Positions 16,264 through 23,827 of a stretch of 27,419 nucleotides of DNA are shown one piece after another. The position numbers and the translations under genes were made by a program. The first letter of the stretch is position 1. Every line of letters begins with the position of its first letter. Below the pieces are notes generated by a model. It did no database searches and was not told the DNA's origin. It saw nothing but the letters and a program-made list of their open reading frames with translations. The stretch is from the NCBI GenBank assembly GCA_033813475.1, contig JAPXRP010000040.1, positions 1-27,419 of the forward strand. The letters are read 5' to 3'. The DNA is from JAAYBR01 sp033813475 (GTDB lineage Bacteria > Hydrogenedentota > Hydrogenedentia > Hydrogenedentales > CAITNO01).

Positions 16264-16292
16264 TTGCATTCGGGGTGTTACCCCGGTATAGA
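16264..16292 (+). promoter_or_regulatory. Sigma70-type promoter of the rnk-LRAT pair, palindrome in the spacer
   Basis: TTGCAT (16264-16269), exactly 17 nt, then TATAGA (16287-16292). The spacer holds a perfect inverted repeat GGGGT-GTT-ACCCC (16272-16284), which would suit a repressor or a MerR-type regulator acting between the boxes. The palindrome lies 23 bp after the PabB-PabC stop, so it could also be read as a weak terminator without a T-tract. Confidence 0.65.
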
Positions 16293-16390
16293 CTGGGCGC
16301 AAGGCCGGTTGAACGCCGGTTTCCGGCCGGCCGGCCCCCCTGAAGAAACCCCGGAGCGCCGGGCAAACACACAGGCCAGGAGGAAGAGAC

Positions 16391-16810
16391 GTGGCAAAGC
16401 AGATCATGGTCACCGCGCAGGACAGACAGCGGCTTGCGGACTGCCTCTCCGTTTTGCAGGAATTCCCCGACAAGCTGGAACTGCCCCACATCCAGTATCT
16501 GGAAAAGGAGGTGCAGCGCGCCCAGGTGGTGCTGGATCCCCTAGCCCTTCCGGCGGATGTCATCACCATGCGGTCCCGCGTGAAACTTGTGAATCTTGAC
16601 ACCGGCGCGGAGCTGGACTGCGTGCTGGTGTATCCGGCGGAGCGCGCGCCGGAGGAGGGGCGCATCTCCGTGCTGGCCCCGCTGGGCGCCGCCATGCTCG
16701 GCTACCGCGTGGGGGACGTTTTCGAGGCGGAGCTGCCGAAGGGGCCCTGCAAATTCCGGGTGGAGGCCGTTGTGTACCAGCCGGAATCCGCCGGGGACTA
16801 CCACCTGTGA
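16391..16810 (+). CDS. rnk: Rnk-like GreA/GreB-fold regulator
   Basis: This 139-aa protein has the size and layout of Rnk (nucleoside diphosphate kinase regulator), a GreA/GreB relative that binds RNA polymerase but has a short N-terminal coiled coil instead of the long cleavage finger. Residues ~8-50 are helical. Residues ~58-135 match the GreA/GreB C-terminal fold: VITMRSRVKLVNLDTG, then VYPAERAPEEGRISVLAPLGAAMLGYRVGD, with the FKBP-like APLGxAxLGxxxGD signature. It starts at GTG 16391, with AGGAGGA 6 nt upstream. It has its own promoter and is followed after 36 nt by the LRAT-like gene. Function in this organism is inferred from the fold only. Confidence 0.85.
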   Translation: MAKQIMVTAQDRQRLADCLSVLQEFPDKLELPHIQYLEKEVQRAQVVLDPLALPADVITMRSRVKLVNLDTGAELDCVLVYPAERAPEEGRISVLAPLGAAMLGYRVGDVFEAELPKGPCKFRVEAVVYQPESAGDYHL

Positions 16811-16846
16811 GCGCCGCGGGAAACCCGCCGCCGGGAGGGGCGCCGC

Positions 16847-17272
16847 ATGGCTGCGGGTGACCATATCAAGGTGCGGCGGGCCGGGGGGCTGTACAGCCAC
16901 CACGGCATAGACATGGGCGACGGCACGGTGATTCATTTCTCCGGCGAGCCGACGCGGCTGCGCGACGCGCAGGTGTGCCGGGTGGCCATGGCGGATTTTC
17001 TCCAGGGCGAGGAGGCCCGGGTGGTCCGCCACGGGGACCGGGAACGCGCGGCGGAGGAGGTGGTGCGCGCGGCGGAGGAACTGGTCGGCTCGCGCGATTA
17101 CAACGTTGTCTTCAACAACTGCGAGCACTTTGCCACCTACTGCAAGACGGGCATCCGCCAGAGCCGCCAGGTGCGCAAGGCGGCCAAAGCCGCGGCAACG
17201 GTCCTTGTGGTGGGGGTTGGGGTTGCGGCGCAGGCCGTGGTTCGGCGCAGGGGCGGCCGGCAGCGGGGCTGA
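16847..17272 (+). CDS. LRAT-type papain-fold protein with C-terminal hydrophobic anchor
   Basis: This 141-aa protein belongs to the lecithin:retinol acyltransferase-like branch of the NlpC/P60 superfamily (circularly permuted papain fold). The catalytic set is visible: H19 in YSHHGIDMG, H30 in VIHFSG, and nucleophile C92 in NNCEHFATYC. Such proteins are thiol acyltransferases, phospholipases or amidases; the bacterial substrates are mostly unknown. Residues ~115-132 are hydrophobic (TVLVVGVGVAAQAVV) and followed by an Arg/Gly-rich tail, so a single C-terminal membrane anchor with the catalytic head in the cytoplasm is likely. It lies 36 nt after the Rnk-like gene and is probably co-transcribed. 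The LRAT call is solid; the reaction is open. Confidence 0.85.
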   Translation: MAAGDHIKVRRAGGLYSHHGIDMGDGTVIHFSGEPTRLRDAQVCRVAMADFLQGEEARVVRHGDRERAAEEVVRAAEELVGSRDYNVVFNNCEHFATYCKTGIRQSRQVRKAAKAAATVLVVGVGVAAQAVVRRRGGRQRG

Positions 17273-17274
17273 CA

Positions 17275-17288
17275 CCGCCGGAAGGCGG
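17275..17288. terminator. Short hairpin between convergent genes
   Basis: CCGCC-GGAA-GGCGG occupies most of the 21-bp gap between the LRAT-like gene and the acyltransferase. The stem is only 5 bp with a GNRA-like tetraloop and no T-tract, so it is at best a weak bidirectional terminator. Confidence 0.3.
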
Positions 17289-17293
17289 CAGGG

Positions 17294-17983
17294 TCAGGCG
17301 GCGTCGCCGTGCTCCGCGTGCAGGCGGTTAAGGGCCTCCTCCACTGCGGCGCGGGTCTGCTCCACATCGTCCGGGTGCTCGGAGATGGGCGGGGGCACGG
17401 GCGGACCGTAGGCCATGGTGAGGGTGGTGAAGGGCTTGGGAATCGCGAAGCGGTCCCAGGAGTTGAGCCGCCAGGCCCGGGCGGCCACATAGGCGTGGGG
17501 GATGACGGGGAGTCCGCTGCGCGCGGAGAGCAGCGCGATGCCGTGTTTCGCCACCCGGCGGGGCCCCCGGGGTCCGTCGAGGGTGAACCCCACAAAGGGC
17601 GCGAGTTTGGTCGCCATCACCAGTTGCCGGAGCCCCTCGCCGCCGCCGCGCGAGGAGGATCCCCGCACAGCCTCCATTCCCACGCGGTGCACCAGGCGCG
17701 CCGCCAGCTCGCCGTCAAAACTGTAGCTGGTCAGGGTGTGTCCGCCGGTGTTGCGAAACCCCCAGCAGGCGATGAACAGGGTCTCGTGCCAGATGGCCAG
17801 CACCGCGTGGCCGTCCCGCTTCAGCGCGTCCTCGAGGATTTCCCGCCCGACGACCCGCATGGAGCAGGTGCGGCAGAGGAGCTGAAGCGCGCCCTTGGCG
17901 AGGGGGGGGAAAAGCGCCAACTGGAGACGCTGCGCCGCCGTGAAGCGGACGGGGCTGGTATAGCTGAGCTCGGGATGCCTCAC
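17294..17983 (-). CDS. DUF374-family lysophospholipid-acyltransferase-like protein
   Basis: This 229-aa membrane-associated protein belongs to the DUF374 branch of the LPLAT superfamily, often found in lipid A or envelope lipid loci of Gram-negative bacteria. Visible features are an N-terminal hydrophobic stretch (LQLALFPPLAKGALQLL), the AIWHETLFIACW motif carrying the conserved His, GSSSRGGGEGLRQL, and FTLDGPRGPRRVAKHGIALL, the DGPRGP signature of the family. The GTG start at 17983 overlaps the stop of the reductase gene by 4 nt (GTGA), so the two are coupled. A longer frame to 18154 is only the antisense shadow and lacks a site. It is the last gene of a four-gene minus-strand operon. The acyl acceptor is not known. 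Confidence 0.85.
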   Translation of the reverse strand: MRHPELSYTSPVRFTAAQRLQLALFPPLAKGALQLLCRTCSMRVVGREILEDALKRDGHAVLAIWHETLFIACWGFRNTGGHTLTSYSFDGELAARLVHRVGMEAVRGSSSRGGGEGLRQLVMATKLAPFVGFTLDGPRGPRRVAKHGIALLSARSGLPVIPHAYVAARAWRLNSWDRFAIPKPFTTLTMAYGPPVPPPISEHPDDVEQTRAAVEEALNRLHAEHGDAA

Positions 17984-18861
17984 CGGTGTTCGAGCCCCTT
18001 GATGAGCTGGTAGACGACCCGCGTGCGGGGCGCCGGAAGGGCGGCCGCCTGCGCCCGCCGGAGAATCTGCCCGCTGAGCGCCTCGATTTCCGTCCTGCGG
18101 CCGACGCGGATGTCCTGAAGCATGGAGGACAGGTTCTCCGAGGTGGCCCGGCACAGAATCTCCGCCGCCTCCGCCAGACTGTGGGTGAACCGGTAGCCCT
18201 CCGTCGAGGCCACCTTGGTGGCCTCCATCACGAGGTCGCGGAGCAGTTCCCGGGTTTCGGCGGTCTCCAGCAGGCGCCCGTTGGGCACGTTCAGCAGGGC
18301 GGTGAGCGGGTTGATGCCCGCGTTGACGGCGGCCTTTTCCCAGACCACCTGTCCGGGCGTGTCCGTGATTCTCACGTCAAACCCCGCGTCTTGGAAGGCC
18401 CTGAACGCGGTGTCGGCGGGGCAGGAGGTCCAGGAGCCGAACACGGTGAGGCCCGCGGCGGCATGGCGCACCCTGCCCGGCTCCAGCAGGGTCGCGGCCT
18501 CCGAGGTGGCGCCCGCGAGCACCCGCGCGCTGCCGACCATGCCGCACAGGGTGTCCACGTTGCCGAGGCCGTTTTGGAGGGTGAGCACCGGGACATCGGG
18601 CGGCAGCCGCAGCGACCGGGTGGCATGGGCCTTGACAGTGACCAGGATGAGGTCCATACCGGCGGGAATCTGGGTGGAGACGGGCATCCTCTCGTGCAGC
18701 ACGCCGCCGCCGGGCTCCTCCACCTGAATGCCCTCGCGGGCCAGGCGCTCCGCGCGGTCGGCCCGGTGGTCCACCAGATGCGCCCGCGCGCCGCCGCGGG
18801 CGAGCCGCGCGGCAAAGACGCATCCCAAAGCCCCCGGCCCCACAATCGCGATCTTGGTCAT
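17980..18861 (-). CDS. panE: 2-dehydropantoate 2-reductase (ketopantoate reductase) family
   Basis: This 293-aa NADPH-dependent reductase should convert ketopantoate to pantoate for coenzyme A synthesis. The N-terminus MTKIAIVGPGALGCVFAARL is a Rossmann GxGxxG loop. TVKAHAT and LQNGLGN follow in the family order. The catalytic Lys is K176 in WEKAAVNAGINPLTALL, the same number as in the E. coli enzyme, and the C-terminal domain ends with PAPRTRVVYQLIKGLE. The ATG at 18861 has GGGAG 7 nt upstream; a longer frame is antisense to the SPOR gene. It starts 19 nt after the SPOR stop and overlaps the DUF374 start by 4 nt. PanE paralogues act on other 2-keto acids, so the precise substrate is likely rather than certain. 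Confidence 0.9.
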   Translation of the reverse strand: MTKIAIVGPGALGCVFAARLARGGARAHLVDHRADRAERLAREGIQVEEPGGGVLHERMPVSTQIPAGMDLILVTVKAHATRSLRLPPDVPVLTLQNGLGNVDTLCGMVGSARVLAGATSEAATLLEPGRVRHAAAGLTVFGSWTSCPADTAFRAFQDAGFDVRITDTPGQVVWEKAAVNAGINPLTALLNVPNGRLLETAETRELLRDLVMEATKVASTEGYRFTHSLAEAAEILCRATSENLSSMLQDIRVGRRTEIEALSGQILRRAQAAALPAPRTRVVYQLIKGLEHR

Positions 18862-18880
18862 GCCCGACTCCCGTTCCCCG

Positions 18881-19981
18881 TCACAGTTCGCGGACAAAGG
18901 CCCCGGAAAGCTCCGGCTTCTTCTGAATCCCCGCGCAGGCGTCCAGCGCGGACTTTTTGTCCGGGAAACCGGAAACCACGACACGATACACCTTGTCATC
19001 GCCCGATTTCACGATCTGGCTCTTCATTCCATGCTTCTGCTGCACCGACCGGTTCAGGGTTTCCGCCTGCTGGCTGCGGTTGGGGCCGGAGAAGGCGCCC
19101 AACTGCACGCAATACTTCCCCGAAGCCGCCTTGGGGGCCGCTGCGGGGGCCGCTGCGGGGGCCGCAGGCGCGGGCGCGGGCGCAGCCACGGGCGGCGCGG
19201 CAACGGCCTCTGGGGCCGGTGCGGCGGGCGCGGCGGGCGCAGCGGCGGGAACCATCATGGCCATGTTCTCGTCCTGCGGGTCCACCGGCGTGAGTTCGGG
19301 CACCGCCGCAGGTGCTGCCGACGGAACGGTCTCAGGGGTGGGGGGCTTGGGCGCGACGGACGGGGCGGACGCGCCGCGCTGGCTGGGCAGGGGCGCCAGC
19401 GAGGTGACGCGTTTCTTGGATGCCGTGGTGTAGGGGGTGGCCTTGGGCTCGGAGGGCGGGGCCGGGGCGGCTTCCTGCACCGGGGGCGCGGCGGCGGCGG
19501 CGGGCGTGGCGGCTGTTGGCGCGGGAGCGGCGGCGACCGGGGTGCCTGCGGGAGGCTCAACAACCGGGGGGGCCGCCGCAGGGGCGGCGGGAGTCTCCAC
19601 GGGGGCCGGCGGCGTTGCGGGGGCGGCGGGGGGCGCAACGGCAGGCGCAACGGCAGGGGCGGCGGCAGGCACTGCGGGCGCGGCGGCGGCGGTGGTGACG
19701 GGCTGCGCGTTGGCCGGCAGGGTGTAGGTTTCCATGGCGGCCACGGCGACCGGTTCCGGGGCCGGGGGCGCCTCAGGCGCGGGGGCCGCGCCCTCCGCCG
19801 CCACCGGGGGCACGCCGACGTCTCCGGAAGAGGCGCGGCCGGTGACAACCCCGGCGGCGAAGCTCAGCATGACCGCCGCGATCATCAGGCAGACAAACGC
19901 CACGGCCCCGCCCTTGGCGCAGGTGAGCACCAGCTGGGGGGTGCCGTCGCCGGGGTTGATCTCTTTTCTGATGTCCATCAT
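18881..19981 (-). CDS. SPOR-domain membrane protein with Ala/Pro-rich spacer
   Basis: This 366-aa bitopic inner-membrane protein has a ~23-residue cytoplasmic N-terminus and a TM helix at about 24-47 (VAFVCLMIAAVMLSFAAGVV). A ~235-residue Ala/Pro/Val-rich periplasmic spacer follows, then a C-terminal SPOR domain (~285-366; YCVQLGAFSGPNRSQQAETL, KVYRVVVSGFPDKKSAL). SPOR domains bind glycan strands stripped of stem peptides at division sites, so a role in cell division or peptidoglycan remodelling (FtsN/DedD-like) is likely. Tandem start codons at 19981 and 19978 overlap the stop of the upstream zinc-finger gene. The spacer DNA carries near-perfect 12-bp tandem units around 19136-19165. Length of the spacer probably varies between relatives. 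Confidence 0.88.
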   Translation of the reverse strand: MMDIRKEINPGDGTPQLVLTCAKGGAVAFVCLMIAAVMLSFAAGVVTGRASSGDVGVPPVAAEGAAPAPEAPPAPEPVAVAAMETYTLPANAQPVTTAAAAPAVPAAAPAVAPAVAPPAAPATPPAPVETPAAPAAAPPVVEPPAGTPVAAAPAPTAATPAAAAAPPVQEAAPAPPSEPKATPYTTASKKRVTSLAPLPSQRGASAPSVAPKPPTPETVPSAAPAAVPELTPVDPQDENMAMMVPAAAPAAPAAPAPEAVAAPPVAAPAPAPAAPAAAPAAAPKAASGKYCVQLGAFSGPNRSQQAETLNRSVQQKHGMKSQIVKSGDDKVYRVVVSGFPDKKSALDACAGIQKKPELSGAFVREL

Positions 19982-20601
19982 CCTTCCCCGTTCTCTGTGG
20001 TTTCGGTGTCATCCTCCCCGGCGGCGGGCGCGGGGGACTCCTCCCCCGCCTCCTCCCCGGGGACCGGCGCCGCCCCCTCCCCTTCCGCCGGGGAGGGCTC
20101 GGACGAATCTTCCCGTCGCAGGGCGGCGAAGAGGGCGGTTCGCGCCTCGTCAAGCTCGGCGAAGGTAAAGCTCGGATCCCGGACCTCTATCAGGCGGCTG
20201 CCGCCCCGGTCGGCGAAGAGGGTCACCCGCACGTCGCCGTCCGCCTCGTCGGACTCCTTGATCAGGCGGAAGACCTTCATGCGCCGCAGCAGCTGCGCGG
20301 CAAGATAGGCCTTGGCCAAATCCGTCCTTTCCTCCGACGAGCACAAGTCGAAGAACAGCTGCTGGAGGGGGGAGTAGAGTTCCGGCGGCTGCTGGTCCAT
20401 CACCTTTGGGTCCAGATACTTCGTGACCCAGGCGGAAAAGGCCTGCTCGGTGTGCTCCGGCAGAAAACACTGCATGCAGAAGTCCTGCCGGACCAGGGCG
20501 CCTTCCTGAAAGCGGGCAACGGAGCGCACCTTCTCCTCGTGGGAGAAGCCGCGCCCGCACACGTCACACACCCGCGCACTCTTTCCAATCCGAATTTCCA
20601 C
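19978..20601 (-). CDS. CxxC zinc-finger protein of unknown function
   Basis: This 207-aa protein is first in the four-gene operon. Four cysteines (C12-x2-C15 and C42-x2-C45, the latter in FCMQCF) form a likely zinc-binding head separated by a beta segment (EEKVRSVARFQEGALVRQD). Residues ~55-160 are helical and then beta (YLAAQLLRRMKVFRLIKE, DGDVRVTLFADRGGSRLIEVRDP). The last ~45 residues are acidic, low-complexity Glu/Pro/Ala. No signal or TM is present, so it is cytoplasmic. It starts at GTG 20601, with GAGGA 9 nt upstream. It is translationally coupled to the SPOR gene (TGATG overlap). Similar small zinc-ribbon proteins occur in PVC-type genomes, but I cannot name a function. Confidence 0.78.
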   Translation of the reverse strand: MEIRIGKSARVCDVCGRGFSHEEKVRSVARFQEGALVRQDFCMQCFLPEHTEQAFSAWVTKYLDPKVMDQQPPELYSPLQQLFFDLCSSEERTDLAKAYLAAQLLRRMKVFRLIKESDEADGDVRVTLFADRGGSRLIEVRDPSFTFAELDEARTALFAALRREDSSEPSPAEGEGAAPVPGEEAGEESPAPAAGEDDTETTENGEG

Positions 20602-20654
20602 GCACGCACATCCTCACTGGTCGGGGTGTGCCGGTCCGCCGCCACACCACTAAA

Positions 20655-20692
20655 AGTATACTCTCCCGCCATATATGGGGGCAAGGCGGGAG
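20655..20692 (-). promoter_or_regulatory. Candidate operon promoter overlapped by an 8-bp inverted repeat
   Basis: The minus strand has TTGCCC (20679-20684), an 18-nt spacer and TATACT (20655-20660). CTCCCGCC (20663-20670) and GGCGGGAG (20685-20692) are perfect inverted arms that bracket the -35 region. The same hairpin, followed by ACTTTT, could instead end the asmA transcript that stops at 20723. Both readings remain open. Confidence 0.45.
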
Positions 20693-20722
20693 CCGGGGTC
20701 CACATATCGTGCCGGCCTTGGG

Positions 20723-23700
20723 CTAGGGGACCGGTGTCCGTGAGGCGCCCGCACCGCCCGGGGGACGGTTTTCGCCCGTGCGGGAGGCGCCCAAAATGCC
20801 GCCCCCGGTCTTGATCAGGGAAATGAAGAGTTGCCGGGGCAGGTCAATGACCCTGACGGCCTCGTTGGTCATTTCGGCGGCCCCGCTGACCAGGGTGATG
20901 CCCATGTCCGGCATGCCTGCGAGCTGGCTGGTCGGCTTGAAGGCCGGCCCCTTGATCTGGAAGCCGAGGTCCACATTGCGCTGGGCGATGCGGTATCCCT
21001 GGAGATTGAAGCTCTGCGCCAGAATGGGTATCTGCGCGGCCGTGTCGGGGGTGATGCTCACCTGGATGAGGTAGTCAATGTCGCCGCCGAGAATCCAGGT
21101 GCCGGCGCCTTTAAGGCTGATGCCGGGCAGTTCGACCAGCATGTTGTCCGTCCGGATGTGGTCGCCCTTGAGGACAAGATCGGACTTGGTGGTGGTGAAG
21201 GCGTAGGCGTCCGGCTGGAGCTGGGCGAATCCGGCGAACTGCTCGCCGAACGTGGCGGCGAGGGTTTCGGGCATGAAATGCCCGTTCTTCACATGGAAGG
21301 CGCCGGTCCCGTCGAGGGTTGCCGGGTCGTCGGCATCCATGGAATAGTCCACCCAGCCGGTCATGGGGCCGTCGAGAATCTCGGGCATCTCCAGGTGGCG
21401 GATGACATAGCGGGCGGGGATGCCGTCCCATTTCGCCTTGAGTGTGTAGAAATTGGTTTCCTTGTGGCGGTCATACGTCCCCTCCAGGCGGCCGCCGTCC
21501 ACCACGGCCTCGAAATGGCTGAGGCCGGTTTTCTCCCCCTCGTTGTAGACGGTTCCCTTGAACTGGGTGCCGGTCCAGGGGGGCATCTGCAGGGTGTCCG
21601 CGGCCAGCTCGTATTTCATGGAGCGGGGCAGTCCGGGGAACTTCACATAGTACTCGGGGTCCTCGGGCTCCAGGGGCAGGAGCCAGTTCTCCTTGAGGGC
21701 GGGGACTTCGGCGCTTTCGGCGTGCACGCTGATGACGCCGGTGCGGATGGTCTCGTGGACGTTGTCCAGCGTCACCTCGACTTTCGCGTTCCGGCAGTGG
21801 AGCGGATACGGGCATCCATTGGGCAGGAAGGACACATCGTCGAAAACGCCGCCGAGGGTGGCGATGTTGCCTTCGGGCCGGGTGCCCGCGCGGACGACCT
21901 CATAGTAGCCGTCCTTGGCGTGGGTGCCGAAGGCGCGGTAGGGAATGCGGATGCACTTGCCCGCCGTGGCAATCTCCAGGAAGGGGAAGTCCAGCCGCAC
22001 ATGCTCGCTGCTGAATTTTCCGTCGCGCCAGAGATACAGCAGGTTGGCCTGGAGCTGGGTGCCGTCTATGGAGGCCTCCCCGGTGATCTTCAGGCTCTTC
22101 TTCGGGATGATCTCCGCCTTGAACGCCTTGATGGTCGCGCCCGTGCCCCGGGGTTTCCGGAACCACCACTCGATCTCGATCTGCGCCTCCGTCGCGTCGG
22201 CGGAGGCCTCCACCACGATCTTTTTCGGCGAGGCGGTGCCGTGGCAGCGCAGAGCCGCCGACCCGTAGATCCACAGTTCTTTCGAGGGGTGGTGGAGGGC
22301 GGATTTCTCCAGGTCGGACACCGCCCCGTCGGCGGAAAAGGACAGGGTCTGCTTTTCAATTTCATACTCCGCGCGCCCCAGGAACGCGTGGCCGTTCAGG
22401 CGCGCGGACAGGGGCACCAGCTTGACCTTTCCGTCCACCAGGACGATGGAGCCGGAGAGCTGGTCAAGCATCAGTCCCTGGTAAGGAGACAAGAGGCCGC
22501 CGTTTAGAATGGCCACCACGCCGCCGGGCATTTTGGTGGCCAGGTCATAGGACACCTGGATCTGCCCCAGTTCGAGGGAGGCCCCGGGGAGTTTCTTGTC
22601 CGTGGGTTTAAACACGACTTTGCCGGAGGCGGCGCCCGCCTCGGCCAGCACGGACGGCGAGGACGCGGGGCCGCTGACATGCACGGCGAGCCGGTGCGGG
22701 GCACCCAGCTCCACGGAGAAGTCCCCCGGCCCCACGGTCTCGGGAAGCAGCGCGGTGACCGCCTCGTTCACCGGCAGCGTGTCGGCGTCGAGCTTCAGGT
22801 CCAACACGGGGCCGTCCGCCCCCAACAGCACGGATCCGGTGATGCGCCCCGACGCCTGCGGGGTTTCGAGCCGGGCGTTGCGGACCAGAATCTCCCGGGT
22901 GGGGAGGTCGGCGTCGGCGCGCACGGCCAGGGTCCCCGTCAGGGGCGCGATGAATTCGGGGCGGGCCTTCGCGTCCAGCCCCTCCATCGCCGCGTCCAGC
23001 GCCACGGACACGCGCCCGCCGCGCTGGCCCTCCACCGTGAGCACGGGGGTCACGGTTCCGCCCGTGAGCACGCGGGCCTTCTCGGGAAGGAAGGCGCCTA
23101 CCCTCTCCACGGCGACGGCGCCCGTCTCCGCACGCAGGCTGAAGTCGTCGGGCCCCGCGTAGCGCACCACGGCGACAAGCGGGGCCTCGGACACATCCAT
23201 GAACCGGGCGGACAGGCGGGCCAGCAGGTCCGCCGCCCCGGGCTGGCGGGAAATGTCGAACCCCACCTCCTCCAGGGCGATTTCCCCGGCGCCGGGCACC
23301 CCCGCGATCCGCGCGCGGCACCGTTCCCCGCTGACCCGGAAGGAAAGCGGGGGCAGTTCGGGCAGCACGGGGGGGCCGGCGGACGCCTTGACGGCGGGCG
23401 GTCCGTTGGCGGGGGGCAGCACCACGTCCACGGAGGCTTCGGTGAGATGCACATGTCCGGGGGAAAGGGTGCCGGCGGCCAGGGCGGACCAGTCGAAATA
23501 CACGTCCACCCGGGGCAGGTCCACGGTGGCCCGGAGCCCGTCGCGCTCCCAGATCATGCGGACCTGCTCCACGGACACGCCGCGGAGACCGCTGAGGGAA
23601 ACCCGGCCGACGGAGAAACGCCCGCCCGCGCGGCGGCTCACCTCCGCCATGAGGTCGTCACGCAGGACATCCAGACGGCGGCGGACCACGGCGGACCCAA

Positions 23701-23827
23701 CGGCCAGCGCGCCCGCGAACAGCAGCAGCAGCAGCAGCAGCGCGCGCAGGCGCCGGGCCTGCCGGGGCGTCCAACGCCCCGGGGGGGCGTCCGTCTCGCG
23801 CCGGTCAGTCTCCGGGCGGGACGTCAT
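20723..23827 (-). CDS. AsmA-like envelope protein (AsmA/DUF3971-type C-terminus)
   Basis: This 1034-aa protein has one N-terminal TM helix (about 29-47, a poly-Leu stretch) and a very long periplasmic beta-rich part, as in the AsmA/TamB/YhdP superfamily of bridge-like lipid-transport or outer-membrane biogenesis proteins. Typical elements are the opening FSVGRVSLSGLRGVSVEQ after the TM, repeated -LKGxG-, DLVLKGDHIRTDNM and ISLKGAGTWILGG, and the AsmA C-terminal core DYLIQVSITPDTAAQIPILAQ leading to VDLGFQIKGPAFKPT. The ATG at 23827 lies inside recA, a 23-nt overlap, with GGAG 8 nt upstream. It should be expressed from the recA promoter. The lipid cargo is unknown. No close match to a named paralogue can be made by eye. 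Confidence 0.85.
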   Translation of the reverse strand: MTSRPETDRRETDAPPGRWTPRQARRLRALLLLLLLFAGALAVGSAVVRRRLDVLRDDLMAEVSRRAGGRFSVGRVSLSGLRGVSVEQVRMIWERDGLRATVDLPRVDVYFDWSALAAGTLSPGHVHLTEASVDVVLPPANGPPAVKASAGPPVLPELPPLSFRVSGERCRARIAGVPGAGEIALEEVGFDISRQPGAADLLARLSARFMDVSEAPLVAVVRYAGPDDFSLRAETGAVAVERVGAFLPEKARVLTGGTVTPVLTVEGQRGGRVSVALDAAMEGLDAKARPEFIAPLTGTLAVRADADLPTREILVRNARLETPQASGRITGSVLLGADGPVLDLKLDADTLPVNEAVTALLPETVGPGDFSVELGAPHRLAVHVSGPASSPSVLAEAGAASGKVVFKPTDKKLPGASLELGQIQVSYDLATKMPGGVVAILNGGLLSPYQGLMLDQLSGSIVLVDGKVKLVPLSARLNGHAFLGRAEYEIEKQTLSFSADGAVSDLEKSALHHPSKELWIYGSAALRCHGTASPKKIVVEASADATEAQIEIEWWFRKPRGTGATIKAFKAEIIPKKSLKITGEASIDGTQLQANLLYLWRDGKFSSEHVRLDFPFLEIATAGKCIRIPYRAFGTHAKDGYYEVVRAGTRPEGNIATLGGVFDDVSFLPNGCPYPLHCRNAKVEVTLDNVHETIRTGVISVHAESAEVPALKENWLLPLEPEDPEYYVKFPGLPRSMKYELAADTLQMPPWTGTQFKGTVYNEGEKTGLSHFEAVVDGGRLEGTYDRHKETNFYTLKAKWDGIPARYVIRHLEMPEILDGPMTGWVDYSMDADDPATLDGTGAFHVKNGHFMPETLAATFGEQFAGFAQLQPDAYAFTTTKSDLVLKGDHIRTDNMLVELPGISLKGAGTWILGGDIDYLIQVSITPDTAAQIPILAQSFNLQGYRIAQRNVDLGFQIKGPAFKPTSQLAGMPDMGITLVSGAAEMTNEAVRVIDLPRQLFISLIKTGGGILGASRTGENRPPGGAGASRTPVP
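23721..23741. repeat. Trinucleotide (AGC)7 microsatellite inside asmA
   Basis: Seven AGC units read as CTG/GCT on the coding strand and encode part of the poly-Leu membrane helix. Slippage would keep the frame and only change helix length. Confidence 0.7.

Noticed and set aside
18728..20308. Gly/Arg-rich plus-strand ORF of 526 codons
   Set aside because: It is the antisense shadow of the Ala/Pro-rich SPOR spacer and the zinc-finger gene.
20831..22507. Plus-strand ORFs opposite the AsmA-like gene
   Set aside because: These are shadows in a high-GC gene; no ribosome sites or motifs.
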